Positions 48,601 through 59,900 of a stretch of 64,000 nt of DNA are shown piece after piece. Position numbers and translations under genes: made by a program. Under the pieces are notes generated by a model. It was not told the DNA's origin. It searched no databases and saw nothing but the letters and a program-made list of their open reading frames with translations. Source of the stretch: Asterochloris sp. CNOR1 (lineage: Eukaryota > Chlorophyta > Trebouxiophyceae > Trebouxiales > Trebouxiaceae); the NCBI GenBank assembly GCA_963969365.1, contig OZ017749.1, positions 248,001 to 312,000 on the forward strand. Reading direction: 5' to 3'. Position 1 is the stretch's first letter. Every line of letters starts with the position of its first letter.

Positions 48601-51600
48601 TGGCTCCAGCACCTTTGGGGTGTGGGGCTGATGGCAGCGTTGCAAGCAGCAAGCCTCAACTGGCTGCTACCTGACAGCAGTCATACCCTGGCAGAGCAAG
48701 GGCCTATGCCTCACCTGCCCCCCTGCAGCCTGTAACTGCTTCCAGCGCTGCTCTTCGGCATACTGCTCCTGGGCGCGCTGCTGGTGGGAGTGCAGCCGGC
48801 GAGCGTGCTCTTGGCTGCAGGTGTCCATCAGATCCCTGATGTGCTGGGCCTGCAGTGCAGGGTCTCAGTGCTGAGCGGCGTCAGGCTGGCTGCAGGCCTC
48901 TGTCAGAGAGCCGATGCGCTGGCCTGCTGCACAGGTGGACAACGCTGAGCCTTGGAGTTTGTGCTGAGGTTCAGCTTGATGTGGTGACAGAACTGCCTGC
49001 AGGAGGAACAGCGCCCCCAGAAAGCTGTGCTGCAGCCATCTGTCCAAAAAGGGTACATCCCTGTTCCTTGTAACCTCGTGCTGTGCGGCTCACAAAAGCC
49101 TGGTGGCCCTGCTCTTGACACTTGATGCTGCAGCCAGCGCGTCAAAGCTGGCTGGCTCCCTTGCATCAGGCAGCAGTGCACATGCAGTGTCCAGCAGCTG
49201 ATGTATGTCTTTAACTGCAAACAGTTTGCGGGCATGTCAAGATGCTGGCACATGTAGGGTGCCTTGCTTGCATGGGACACCTATGACTGTGGGATTTACC
49301 AGCGGCGCGCCCTGCTTTGCATGCACTGTGAATTGCAGGCACATGTGTGCAGGATTGGAGTGCGGCTGCCTGAAATGAATCACGTTTGAATGCAGGCCCC
49401 TGTGTGCGGAATTGGGGTGCCCCTTGTTTGCATGATGGCAGGCACACATGTGTGGATCACCTTTGACTGCAGGCACATGTGTACGGGATCCAGCTGCTCA
49501 GCGCAGGCAGCCCCATCAGCTCGCAGCTGCAGCAGGTGCTTGACTGCCTCCACCACGCTACCAGAGGGCGAGGCAGGTGACTGCACCACAGATGACAGAA
49601 GCACCGCCATCTGCTGCACCTGCTTCTCTACCTGCAGTTGACCAGGCAGGCTTAAGCGTATGGGACCCCGGGCTCAAGCTGGCTGCTGATCAGGATTGCC
49701 CAGCAGACACAGGTAGTGCCTGGATGGCACAATGTGGCACGATGCCCAGCTGCAGAGCAATGACAACCTCTGGACCTTCCTTGACAAGCAAGAATGCAGT
49801 GCCAGCCGGCCCAGAGCACAGATACTTCTGCAGCAGCTGCTAGGCCCCTGTATGTTCCTGAAGCTGGTTGAAAAGCAGCTCTTGAACTGGGTATGGACAC
49901 CTTGTCAGTGTATGGGCAGTGACTCCGTGCATGTGGCAGTCACCTCCAGAAAGAGGCTATTCCACACGCCGTGAGGATCCTTCACGGTCATGTCTTTCAG
50001 CAGAGCTGACGCCTTGCGATATCCACTGATCACCTGCAGCCAGCTGGCACAGCCTTTACAGAGGCCCTGGCATGTCGGGCCCACCCCAATACCAGAGACA
50101 GCATGGCTTCTGTAAGGCCCAGCACCACTGAATGCACAGGCAGCACAGTACACCTGCCTTGGCACCTAGCAAGTAGGCGCTCATCGTCTCTGCAGACGGC
50201 AAACACAGCACACGTTCGGCAGGGAGAATGCTGCACACGTTTCTGCCCGGCAGAGTCCGGCCACTATCAAGGAGCCCAGCTGCAGGGAGTAGGGCACTCA
50301 CATGGCACTGAATGCACAGCACAGCAGCATATACATTCAGCGGTGTCATGAAACAGTGCCTCCCTCCATCATTGCACCAGTGAGCTGCCCTGGCAGTCTG
50401 ACCATTGGTCAGTGCACTAGGACAAGCTTGGGGAGGGACACCAAGCCTGGGACCAGGAGACAAAGGGACATGATTAGATTGACAGATGCATGAAGCAGCT
50501 GCACAAAGCAGTGCTTGCAGCGCCATGCACCTGGTCGTACTCCTGCCGCTGCATCTGCTGGCGCATGCGCATGGGCAGGGCAAACAGAGACTCGTAGCGC
50601 TTCAGCAGGCTGAGCACGCTCTTGATGCGCTCGCTCATGGTGGCCCGCTCTAGCATGGCTCCCAGAGCCTTATTGGCCTCCAGCCGCACCTGTGAGGCAG
50701 CATCACAGCTTCAGGTTTTTTATGTGGGGACCACACGGCTGGCTGCAGCTGGGTCACAGTCCAGCCACAACCAGTATGACAGCGTTGCAGCTTTGATGGT
50801 GTGAGGCCATCTGCAGGGCCTTTGCACTGGCTCCCATGGGCTTGTCAGTGTCCAGGCTCCAGTCCTGAGGGACAACAGGTTGCTCCTTTTGAGGCAACGC
50901 CTGCCATCCACCACGTAAGCCAGAACCACCTGAGCGTCATTGACTGGAGCTTGCACGGGAGAGGCTGTGCAGCTTGCATGTCTGCATCAGCTCTGTTTCA
51001 GGCCACACACATAGCTCCCTGTATGCGAATCTCTGCAGCCTCACATTGCATTGCACACTTACTGCGCTGAGCTGGAGTTGTGTCTCCCTGAGCTGGCCCG
51101 GCACACAGGAATGAGAGCGAAAAGCGGCCAAGTTGTCAAACCCCTCGTTGTAGGTCAAGCTGAGAAGTGCTAACCTCCACCAGGGCTGTCCCCATGTCAG
51201 CTGTGCTTGCGCCGTTGGCGCCGTCTGCACCGTCACCCTCGGCCTTGCGCAGGCGGATGTGGATGTCGTCAATGGTGGTCTTGCAGCTGATGAAGCGCTC
51301 AAAGTTCTCTTTCACCTGCACCGAGGGGACATGCCTGGCTGACCACGGTCCTCAACTGGCCTCTGCATTCCGGCAGCCCAACATGCAGACTGGCACCCAT
51401 GTGCCTTCAAGACTGGCGTGACCCAGCTCACCAATGCCTTCAGCTGGCCAGTCCGCTCTGACAGCTCCATGTGCAGGTTGGCACAGCCACTCCGCAGGTC
51501 GTCCACCTCTGTGTCACCGTGAACAAGTGCCAAGTACAGCACTGCGTCAAAGCTGCTGCTGGTGGGCAGGATCTGCGCAGCAGCAGAGAAGAGTGACGGC

Positions 51601-53441
51601 TGCACAGCTGCTACTGGAAGACCATCAATTCAAACAGTAGAAAGCCCCGCCGACAAGCAGGCGCCTTGCCAGCCCAGGCAACAAGAGGCACACAAGGTTG
51701 GACAGGGTAGTGGTCACAGGCAACCTCGCCTTTGTTCTGAACAGAGTCAGATCACTTGAGCCAGTGAGCAGTGCTGCTGCATGGTTGGTTTTCACAGCCT
51801 TGCCAGCTGCCTCCGCCCGCTCAGCCGACCTCCTCCGTGCAAACATGTGCCGCTTATTCAGCTCCGGCTTCTGCAGCCACCAGGGATGAGTTGGCATGTG
51901 AACATGATCATCAGCATGGATTGAATAATCTTTGATCAAGAGTCAGGTAGCCCTGTCCTGCCAGTGCAGCTGCTTTTCAAAGTGCTTCGGAGAACTGCCA
52001 CGAACGCCTGGTGAGTTTGGTGCTTTAGCAGGACCCATGCAGCAGGATGACCTTTGACACAAGAGTGCAGCAAGCGCTTACCGGCCCAGGGCGAGCCCTG
52101 CTCCCCGTCCTCTCATAGCGCGCCTGCACACACAGGTAAGCCAAGACTCAAGAGCATGTATGCAGGGGCTGCAGCAGCAAACGTTGCGCTGCATTGGCAT
52201 GGCATGCACACAGGCTTGCAGCAGACACCTGGCAGGCCCTGTGACACGGCAGTGTCCACCGCTGCCGAGCAAGCATCCGGGCCAGTGCACCACTCCTAGG
52301 CATCTCAGATTCAAAGAAATTCATGGTGGATGGTACAGCTGCTACATCAAGCCCTGCCCATTGCAACCCAGGCGCTGCAGGGGCGCTGCACTCACCAGCC
52401 CAAGAACTGTGGTGTCAATCCTCCCTTGGCCCAGAGGATCCTGGTTGTCTGACTCCAGGGCAGCTGCTTGCATGGCCAGCCGGGAGGCCGTCTCGCCAGC
52501 ATCGTTGGAGGGCACAGCATGGGTGCAGACGTTTAGCGCCACACGCTGCAGCTCCTGGGAGTCCACATTGTCCCAGACCATCGGTCCCAGCAGGTTGCTG
52601 GCCCTGCACATGCAGCAAACGCTGTTGCTGCAGCTTCTGGCTGTCAATATTCTGAGAGATGACAGGACCCAGCAGGGTGCTGGCCCTGCAGGCGCTGGAT
52701 TCAGTGTAAAACATTATGTAGAGCTTCCTGGGGTATCCTGGCAGCCGCTGCACCAGCCATCGGCCAGAGGAACCGTGTCAGAGCTATGATAGGGCCCTAG
52801 CAGCTTGTGCAGCTACATGAGGTGTGTTGACTGGCCGCTGCAGCCATTGGTCGCCTGATCAACATGTCTGCTACAAACGAGGCCCCAGCAGATTGCCGAC
52901 ACTGCAGATGCCAAAGTCAGCAGTCTGCAGCTTCATTTAAAGTGCTGGCTGTCCGCTGCACCTGCTAGTGGCCTAAGGCAGCATGCCAGAGCTACCACGC
53001 TTGCAACTGGCAACCAAGATCGTGAGCTTCTCATGCAGCTTCCTGAAGTATGTCAAAAAACACTGTCTGTTGCTTGTGCCTGCTGCTGAGGATGCGGGGC
53101 AGAGCAACTGTGAAGCCCTGCTCTGCCTCATGGGCGGCAACTTGTATTGAGACCGACCACCCCGCCACCAGATAGCCACCAGGCCTGCCACTGGCCAGAG
53201 CAACTTTTCGCAGAGCTGCACACAGCCTTCAGGCTGCAGCGGGGTTGCATATTCAACAGCAATACCTCCTGTCTTCATGGGCCTCCTCTGCTCCCTCTTC
53301 CTCTTCATCATCTTCGGGGATGAAGTCAATGTCATCCTCATCTTGGGGAGCAGCCTGAGCATTCTCCTCGTGGCTGGTTGCAGCTGGAGCTTTGCTGGAT
53401 TGCACAATTGCAGCTGTGGAGGGCTGTCTGGTAGGGGCCAT
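42700..53441 (-). CDS. SEC5: Exocyst complex subunit SEC5 (EXOC2)
   Basis: More than twenty minus-strand exons match SEC5 in order: DPLGQGRIDTTVLGLV (about 52.4 kb), VKENFERFISCKTTIDDIHI (51.3), ERIKSVLSLLKRYESLFALP (50.6), VISGYRKASALLKD (50.0), HIRDLMDTCSQEHARRLHSH (48.8), EVVDVDILLQP (48.15), LLVLLSNSMHLRT (44.8), GVRDCTMELLFALV (43.7) and a final exon about 43018-42700 with LQLELGFLARSLSSL. SEC5 is part of the octameric exocyst that tethers secretory vesicles to the plasma membrane. The N-terminal exon (53441-53260), with a long acidic run after MAPTRQPS, is assigned by position; its phase to the next exon is not resolved, so it could belong to another transcript. Introns carry exon-edge duplications near 44.7, 49.3 and 52.7 kb. 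Confidence 0.85.
44640..44785 (-). repeat. Short tandem repeats in SEC5 intron
   Basis: About four units of roughly 35-50 bases, each containing CACATGTG and GTGCACA, lie in the intron just below the exon ending near 44.79 kb. Spacing is slightly irregular. Confidence 0.7.
49245..49500 (-). repeat. Donor-side echoes in SEC5 intron
   Basis: The exon end and start of intron near 49490 (ATCCGTACACATGTGCCTGC on the minus strand) recur two to three times downstream as ATCC...CACATGTG.GCCTGC variants, interleaved with a second motif. Confidence 0.7.
52560..52900 (-). repeat. Acceptor-side echoes before a SEC5 exon
   Basis: On the minus strand, the segment ending GA(C)TCCCAGGAGCTGCAG before the exon at about 52560 has a neighbouring copy (GACAGCCAGAAGCTGCAG). 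A CAGCA..CTGCTGGG.CC block recurs four times between 52.59 and 52.90 kb. Confidence 0.75.
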
Positions 53442-53903
53442 CTGCCTGGGCAGCGCCCTGATTTATGAGACCACTTCTTCAATGCTGGCCAAATTGGCCT
53501 CAGCTGAGGCCAGTCAGTCAAGATCTGCAGATCGGGTACAGCATGAAAGGGGAGGGAGGCAAGGCCAGGAACAGTCAAAGCTGCATGACTGCTGACATGG
53601 AAACTTAGGTGAGGCAGAGCACAAGTAAACCGGAATTGGGCCGGAACTCTTCTGGTGCATGCAGAAAGCAAGTCGCACCTTCTCACTAAACAGAGAATTG
53701 GGGGCTGCGAACGCCTGCTCGTCCCTGTAACGTCGCTCGGTTCTCTATTGGTGAGATCGGCACAAACATCGGTCAGGGAGAGAGGAGCACTTTTCGCCCA
53801 CGGCGTGGCAGTTCGGCTGGACTTTGTCAAGAGCCCATCAGGAAGGAGCGTTCATTGCCCCCGCCCTGATACAGGGAAGCAGCGCACACTCAGCAGCTGG
53901 CGC
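53442..53903. other. Divergent intergenic region between SEC5 and NADK
   Basis: About 460 bases separate the putative SEC5 start (minus) from the NADK start (plus), which suggests a shared promoter region. One minus-strand frame stays open across it, but the translation is not recognisable. Confidence 0.5.
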
Positions 53904-56900
53904 ATGAGCGGTTGTCTGGACGAGAGGGCCAATGCTGCAGTCGAAAGTGAGTTTGCCGCAGCAGAGATTACTCCCACCAGGTGCTAGGATTGTTCACTTT
54001 CACAGACTGTGCGCAGCCCCAGCATGGGCAGTGGTCAAGCTCCTCTCCCTTGTTGTGAGCAGCACAAAGCTTGATGGGGTCGGGAGTGTAGCGGGCTGGT
54101 TGTCTTTGCAGAGAGGGCCCCACGGCCAGAGTGAGATGAGGTTGCATGCAAGGGGTGCGGCTGTATGGTCGGCCACCCTTGTCAGCTGCGCCTGCGTCCA
54201 GACAGCCGCCGCAGGCAGGCAGCAGCAGCCTGCAGTGGCCAGCTGAGGCGGCCCACCTGGCAGCCTTGACGCAAGCTTGTCGTGCTAGGACCTCCAACAC
54301 CATCAACAAGGTTGCAGCCAGGAGTCTTGAGCAGCAGGCACCTGCTGCATGGGCAGCTACCCACGCAGATTGCCATGCGACGCTCAGCACTCGCATCTGA
54401 AGTGCTCACCCCCTGCCCCTGGCTGCAGGCTTCAGAGCCATTCTGCAAAACGCTGCAGACGGAGAGGAGGCTGCTCGCCAGGAGGCGTTCAGGTGGAGGC
54501 AGGATGCAGCAGACCTGCAGCGGCAGGTTAAGGAGCTGCAGCAGAAGTGAGCATGTGAAGCGGCCTTATAAGGGGGTTGTGACGGCTGGGCACCTTACAT
54601 GCTGGCTTGGTGGCGCTGCTGCGTCAGGCACAGCAGCTGCCTGCTGTGCTGGCAACGCCCTACGCGGCAGTGGTCAGCGCCCAGGCATGCTTGAGATGAG
54701 AGTCGGCAGCTTGTGCACACGCCTGTGCCCTTTCCCCACGCATGCTCAGTGCCCCCCAAAGCGCTTGCAGCTGTACCTCTGGGTGATCTTGCACAGGCAT
54801 GAACAGCTGGAGGCTGCCCAGGCTAGCTCATTGCAAGGCACAGAACAGGCATGCCCTCTGCTGTGCCTTGGAACGTGTAGGTGCTCTGGGGTGCATGGCC
54901 AGGCTTCCTGCCACATGCTGACTGCTGCACCCGTGGCCAGCCTTGCAGTGCCTGCATGCTGCACTGCAGGTGCAAGCAGATCCTGCATATGTTGGGGTTT
55001 TTGGCCAGAGCACCAGGCCTTTCACTGTGGACTGGTGTTGCTGTAGCCAGCCTTTCAGTGGTTGCCTGGTGTGCTGCAGGTACGAGCAGCAGGTCAAACG
55101 GGCTGACATGTTCAGCAAGCTTGTGTCCAATGTCAGTGGCAAGCTGGATGCAGCGCACACCATCGACAGGGGCCACATCACTACAATCACTGAGGCTGAT
55201 GAGACCAGCTCCCCACACCAAGTAGATGTGAACCTGGCGACGGCAGAGATGGCCTCTGCGCAGATGGCCCAGCAAGCACCAGCAGGTGGGCTTCTGTGCC
55301 ACTCGTAAAGTCTCACACACCTGCACGAAGCTGTCACAGCAGCTGACACCCCAGCAGGCGCAGGCAAGCCTGGGAATGCACTATGTCTTGGCTGCTCTGG
55401 GGCAGGCATCTCGGCAGGCAGGAGCACCCATTGTTGGGGGTTGTCCTTTTCTCAGCCTGGTTTTTCGGGTGGCAGCACCAGGAACCGCCTCCAGACAGCC
55501 AGCCCAGCAGGCGCTGGTAGCTGGGGCCCAGGACCTCAGTGGGGCCTTCACTGGGGCTCTGCATTCGTGCAAGTTGGGGGCATGTGCAGGAAGCTGCCTC
55601 AGCAGCTGCTCTTCACAGTGTCTCTGGGAGGGCCCGCCGCAGCGCCACCAGCCTGGGGCACACTGCTCGCCATCTGCACTGCTTGTCAGGGCCATCGCGG
55701 CCGCTCTTCAGCTCGCAACAGGGTGGCGCATGCGAACCGCTGCACTGTCAGTGTCCCTGTGCTGCATGAAGCCGGGCGCTCAGCCCCTTCACTGTCTGGT
55801 GCAGATGGACCGGTGCTGCCCAAGGTGCGGGTGTCATCTCAAATGGAGCCCAACAAGGGCAGCCTGCCCGCCTCTAGGCAGAACAGTCTGCCAGACCTGG
55901 GCCTGCCTCGGATGACGCGCAAGCGCAGCTCCAACCTGCGCCCAGGAGCGAGGACAGGGGCCAGGGGCAGCCTGGTGAGACAAATGCCGCAGCTGTGGCT
56001 GCAGCTGTGGCAAGGCCGCCACAGCTCATATTGTGTCTTCCCTGCATGCTGCAAGCACACCAGGAGCGACGCTGCCACAGCTGGCGGTGGCAGCGCCACT
56101 CAGGTGCTCTGCACGCTCATTGTCTGCTCTGCTGTGCACTCAGCTTCCGGATGCCCGTGGGACCAACACTATTCAGCCTTAGCTCCTTAGAGGCACGTGC
56201 GTGCAGACCTGACCACTCCTACTGTTCCCCCTTGCAGATGGAGTCTGCCAGCAGTGGGAGCCTCAAAAGGCAGGGCTCCCCGGTGCGGACAACAGTCGGC
56301 AGCCTGGCATCCTGGCTCATGGCATACACCATGATGCAGGTGGGCTGTGGGCATGGCAGTGTGGCCTCGGTGGCTGCCAGTCTTACACGAGGCCCTGAAT
56401 GCTGTGCAGTTGTTACCTTGTTTGTTACCTTGTCAGCTGCAGATCAGTGCTGTGCAATCAGCAGGTGTTGCAGTGGGCCTGAGGATCCTGAGATCGGCTC
56501 TGCTGCAGTGTGCTGAACAGGAGCTCGAGGGCTGTGGTGAGGGTCACTGGTGCACTGATGTGCCTCCCATGCCCCCTGCAGGACAACCCGAAGCAAAGGG
56601 CGGCCGCTCAGCAAATCAACGGATGGTCAGACAATCCTGAGAATGTTGACATCTCTGCAGTATCAGTGCTGGATGATGATGGTGCCTCAGGAGTGGGGGC
56701 AGCTGCAGCAGCCGCTGTCTCTGTGGCTCTTGCCCGCAGCTGGGCATCTGCAGCGTCCCAGAAGCAGGTGATTACTCAACAAGAGACCACTGCTGGTGCC
56801 AGGGGGCAAGGTCTAGCTGCTGTTTCTGCTTCCAGGTCTGCCCTGGTGCCTCTCCAGTGCTGGCAACATAGGCAAAGCCACTGGCAGCCATGTCAGCAGA

Positions 56901-59900
56901 AGCCAGCTCTGCGCCAGGTGCCAGGGGTTGTTGCTGGCGCCCCTTCTCTTGGCACTCTCACTGCGGCCCAGCTGTTGGGGTGTAGCCGCACGGTCCTGCT
57001 GTGATTGGATGCCTGTGCACTGACAGCCAATTTTCGTGCCACAGATTCAGGTGAGAGCAGCGCGGCCATGCCACTGGCTGACGGGCATGAATGTGGGAGG
57101 ACCATGGGTGGCAGTCTGCATGTCAACCACTGACAGAAGCTATAGTATCATTCCTTCCTGTTTGCAGCCCCCTGCCATGCCATGCGCATTGCGCTGTGCA
57201 CCCCACCTGCATGACGTTGGCAATCAGAGGGGCACATCTTGGAGGGGCAGCCTGTGCTGCTGGCTGCCCTGACTGGTAGTTGCTGGCACTTGCACTGAAA
57301 TCCTCCCTGCAGGCGGCAATGGTGGAGCGCACTACCAGTGGCAGCTTGAAACCTGGCAGGGCAGGCTTCAGGCTGGTGGCGGCGGTGTCCAACACAGACC
57401 TTGCCCGGCTCGCCAAGGTGGGTCGTGTTCTGCAAGTGCTGCTGACCTGCTGTGCTGGTGATTCGTGTCAGGACACTTCTCCCACCTCATTGAAGGCAGC
57501 TTGAGCAGTGGCAGGAGCACTGTGTGCAGGTCTCGACTGGCAGCAGGTGCCCAGCACCTGCTGCCTCCTCCTCCTGCAGGTGCTGACGCGCAGCCTGAAG
57601 TGCTAGGCTCTAAACTCTGCATATCAGGAGCTGCTGCCTGCTGTGCTCGCAAGCTGGCCACCTGTCTGAAATATCCATGGCACACGCAGAGGGTAGAATG
57701 TCTTGATTGGTGCATAGCACCAACCCTGGTTCAGTAGAGGGATTCTGCGTTTTTCACATTGGTTCAGGCACAGAGTCTCTCAGCAACATAGTTGCCTCAG
57801 TCCTCCCCTTTGTCAGCCTGCCCGCATCCATTCACTGGATGTTGGAGCACGTCCCTGCCACCGCGCGCAATCCACGATTGTGCTCAACAACCAGGGCAGC
57901 AGGGCTCACCAACTCCTCATCCTTCCCATCTCACCTCGTCCCCATGTCGCGCTGCAGGATGCGACACCGAAGGGCGGCAGCACGCCCCACAAGGTGCCCT
58001 CAACTCCCCCCTTCACCAGCCCACGGGAGGAGGCAGTTCACCCCCAGCACAGCACCAGCCTCAATTCGCAGCCGTCTGGCTCCATTGTGTCAGGCAGCAC
58101 GCCCTTTGCCAGCCTCTCCGGGTGCCCCTTCCCGGACGGGGACATGTCCTCCGCCTGCACCACCATCCATGAGCAGGTCTCGGACAAGGGCCCCAGAGGA
58201 GGCAGCAGCCAGGGCAGCCTGGGGGTGGGGACTGAGCGCGCCCCACCCGGCCACGGCGCAGGGACTGAGCGGGCCCCGTTCAGCCAGGGCGGCACCCCCT
58301 CGTCCATCCCATCGTCTGCCAGCTTCCAGACGGCTGGAAGCCTGCCCATCCTGGCGGAGTCCTCGCAGGTGTGCAGCAGCCGCTGGGCGGAGCAGAGCCG
58401 CTGTGCACTGCACCTGCAGCTGTGCAAAGCACCTCCTGCTTCTTTCTTTGAAGTAGTCAACTCAGCACTGGAGACAGCACACACAGAGTGCGAGGGCTTC
58501 TGTTTGCTTTGTATGAAGTTGTCACTTTACCACTTTGGGCAGCACACTCAAAAGTGCGGCTGGAGGGCTCCTATCTGATGAGCACTGTGCAAACCAGTGC
58601 AGGCCCTGTTGCTGCCAGTGACAGCTGCATGAGCCCTTGCCCTTGTGCCTGTAGATCATGCACAGGCGAGCTGAGTTTGCCGCTGGCACCGGCACTTTGC
58701 CCCCAGCAGGCAATGGGATTGCTCCCACCCGCATCAGCCCCATGCTGCCTCAGACTCAGATCCTGAAGGACACTCGGCACCGGCGGGACGCTTATGCTCG
58801 GGGAGTTGGGGACATCCCGCCCCCGCCGCCTAAGGTTGTGTTGGAGCCCACACTCAGCAGCGACTCGGCAGACTCACTGGTAAGCTTCGGAGAGCGCTGA
58901 GCTGTGTGTCCTGGCAGAACCCATCTGCCACTGTTCTCTGGGAGCTCTCGTTCAGAAGGAACTCGGCAGGCTTGCTGGGTTTGGTTGGAATCTGGCTGCG
59001 TATCTGGCCGCTGCACAGCCGCCTGTGCTGCTGGGTGCTTTGGGGCCTGCATTCTGCAGCACTTGCACGGGGCAAATAGTACTTTATCAAGCCGCTGTTA
59101 CTGCTTCATCTGTTACTGATCCATCTGGCAACATTCTGCAGCTCAGGGTTCAAAGCCTTGCTTGCTGCTCACAAGAGCTGCTTGCGCATGTCCCCTTGCC
59201 CTGCCGGCTGGCCAGGACGTCCCACGTGCCACGCAGTTGTGCAATGGGCAGGAGTTTGCAGACCCAGTCTCCTACCATTGCTCAGAGGTGTGGTCACTTG
59301 CCCTGCAGGCTGGCCAGGACGTCCAATGCAGCTGCATACTGCACACTACCTTGCAGACCTCATCTTCCACCGTGACTTGATCTCCCACCACTGCTCAGAG
59401 GTGTGGTCGCTTGCGCTGCAGGCCGGTCAGGACGGTTCCACACAGCTGCCCAATGGGCGCGACCTGGCAGACCCTGCAGCCAGTGGGCCCAGCGACCCTG
59501 CAGAGCCTGTGCCCCAACGGGAGCAGCCGCCTCCAGTGCAGTCCGTCGAGGCCGCCCGTGCGAGGTCCGCTGCGCTTCCTCCGGGGCGCACCGGCCTGCC
59601 CCACATCGAGTCCTTCAACACAGACGTGGTGCAGGAGAACCTGGAGAGGCACAGGAACCGGCGGCAGCAGCAGCAGCAGGAGGGCGGTCGAGCGCTGACC
59701 CACACAGGTGGGGGTTTGTGAGAGGCTGAGTGCTTGAGTCAGACCGCTTGTACTCAGTGGCCACTCAGTGCCTTCTGAGTGGTAGGGGCAGCACACTGCT
59801 GCACCATGAAGCCTTACAGGTTGGTTTTTGGTGCCCTGCATGTCCCCATCTGCAGCTGCACCATTCTGGCATAGGCCAGCATTCCATGCGCCGCGAATGA

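Noticed and set aside
53260-53441. Acidic exon as the start of a SWC5/CFDP1 (BCNT) gene
   Set aside because: An acidic N-terminus alone is not diagnostic and no BCNT C-terminal domain was found; position favours the SEC5 N-terminus.
52973-53830. Minus-strand open frame of about 285 codons near the SEC5 5' end
   Set aside because: In this frame the acidic exon reads as an arginine/methionine-rich peptide, whereas the shifted frame gives the coherent acidic stretch (DEDDIDFIPEDDEEEE). The shifted frame is preferred.
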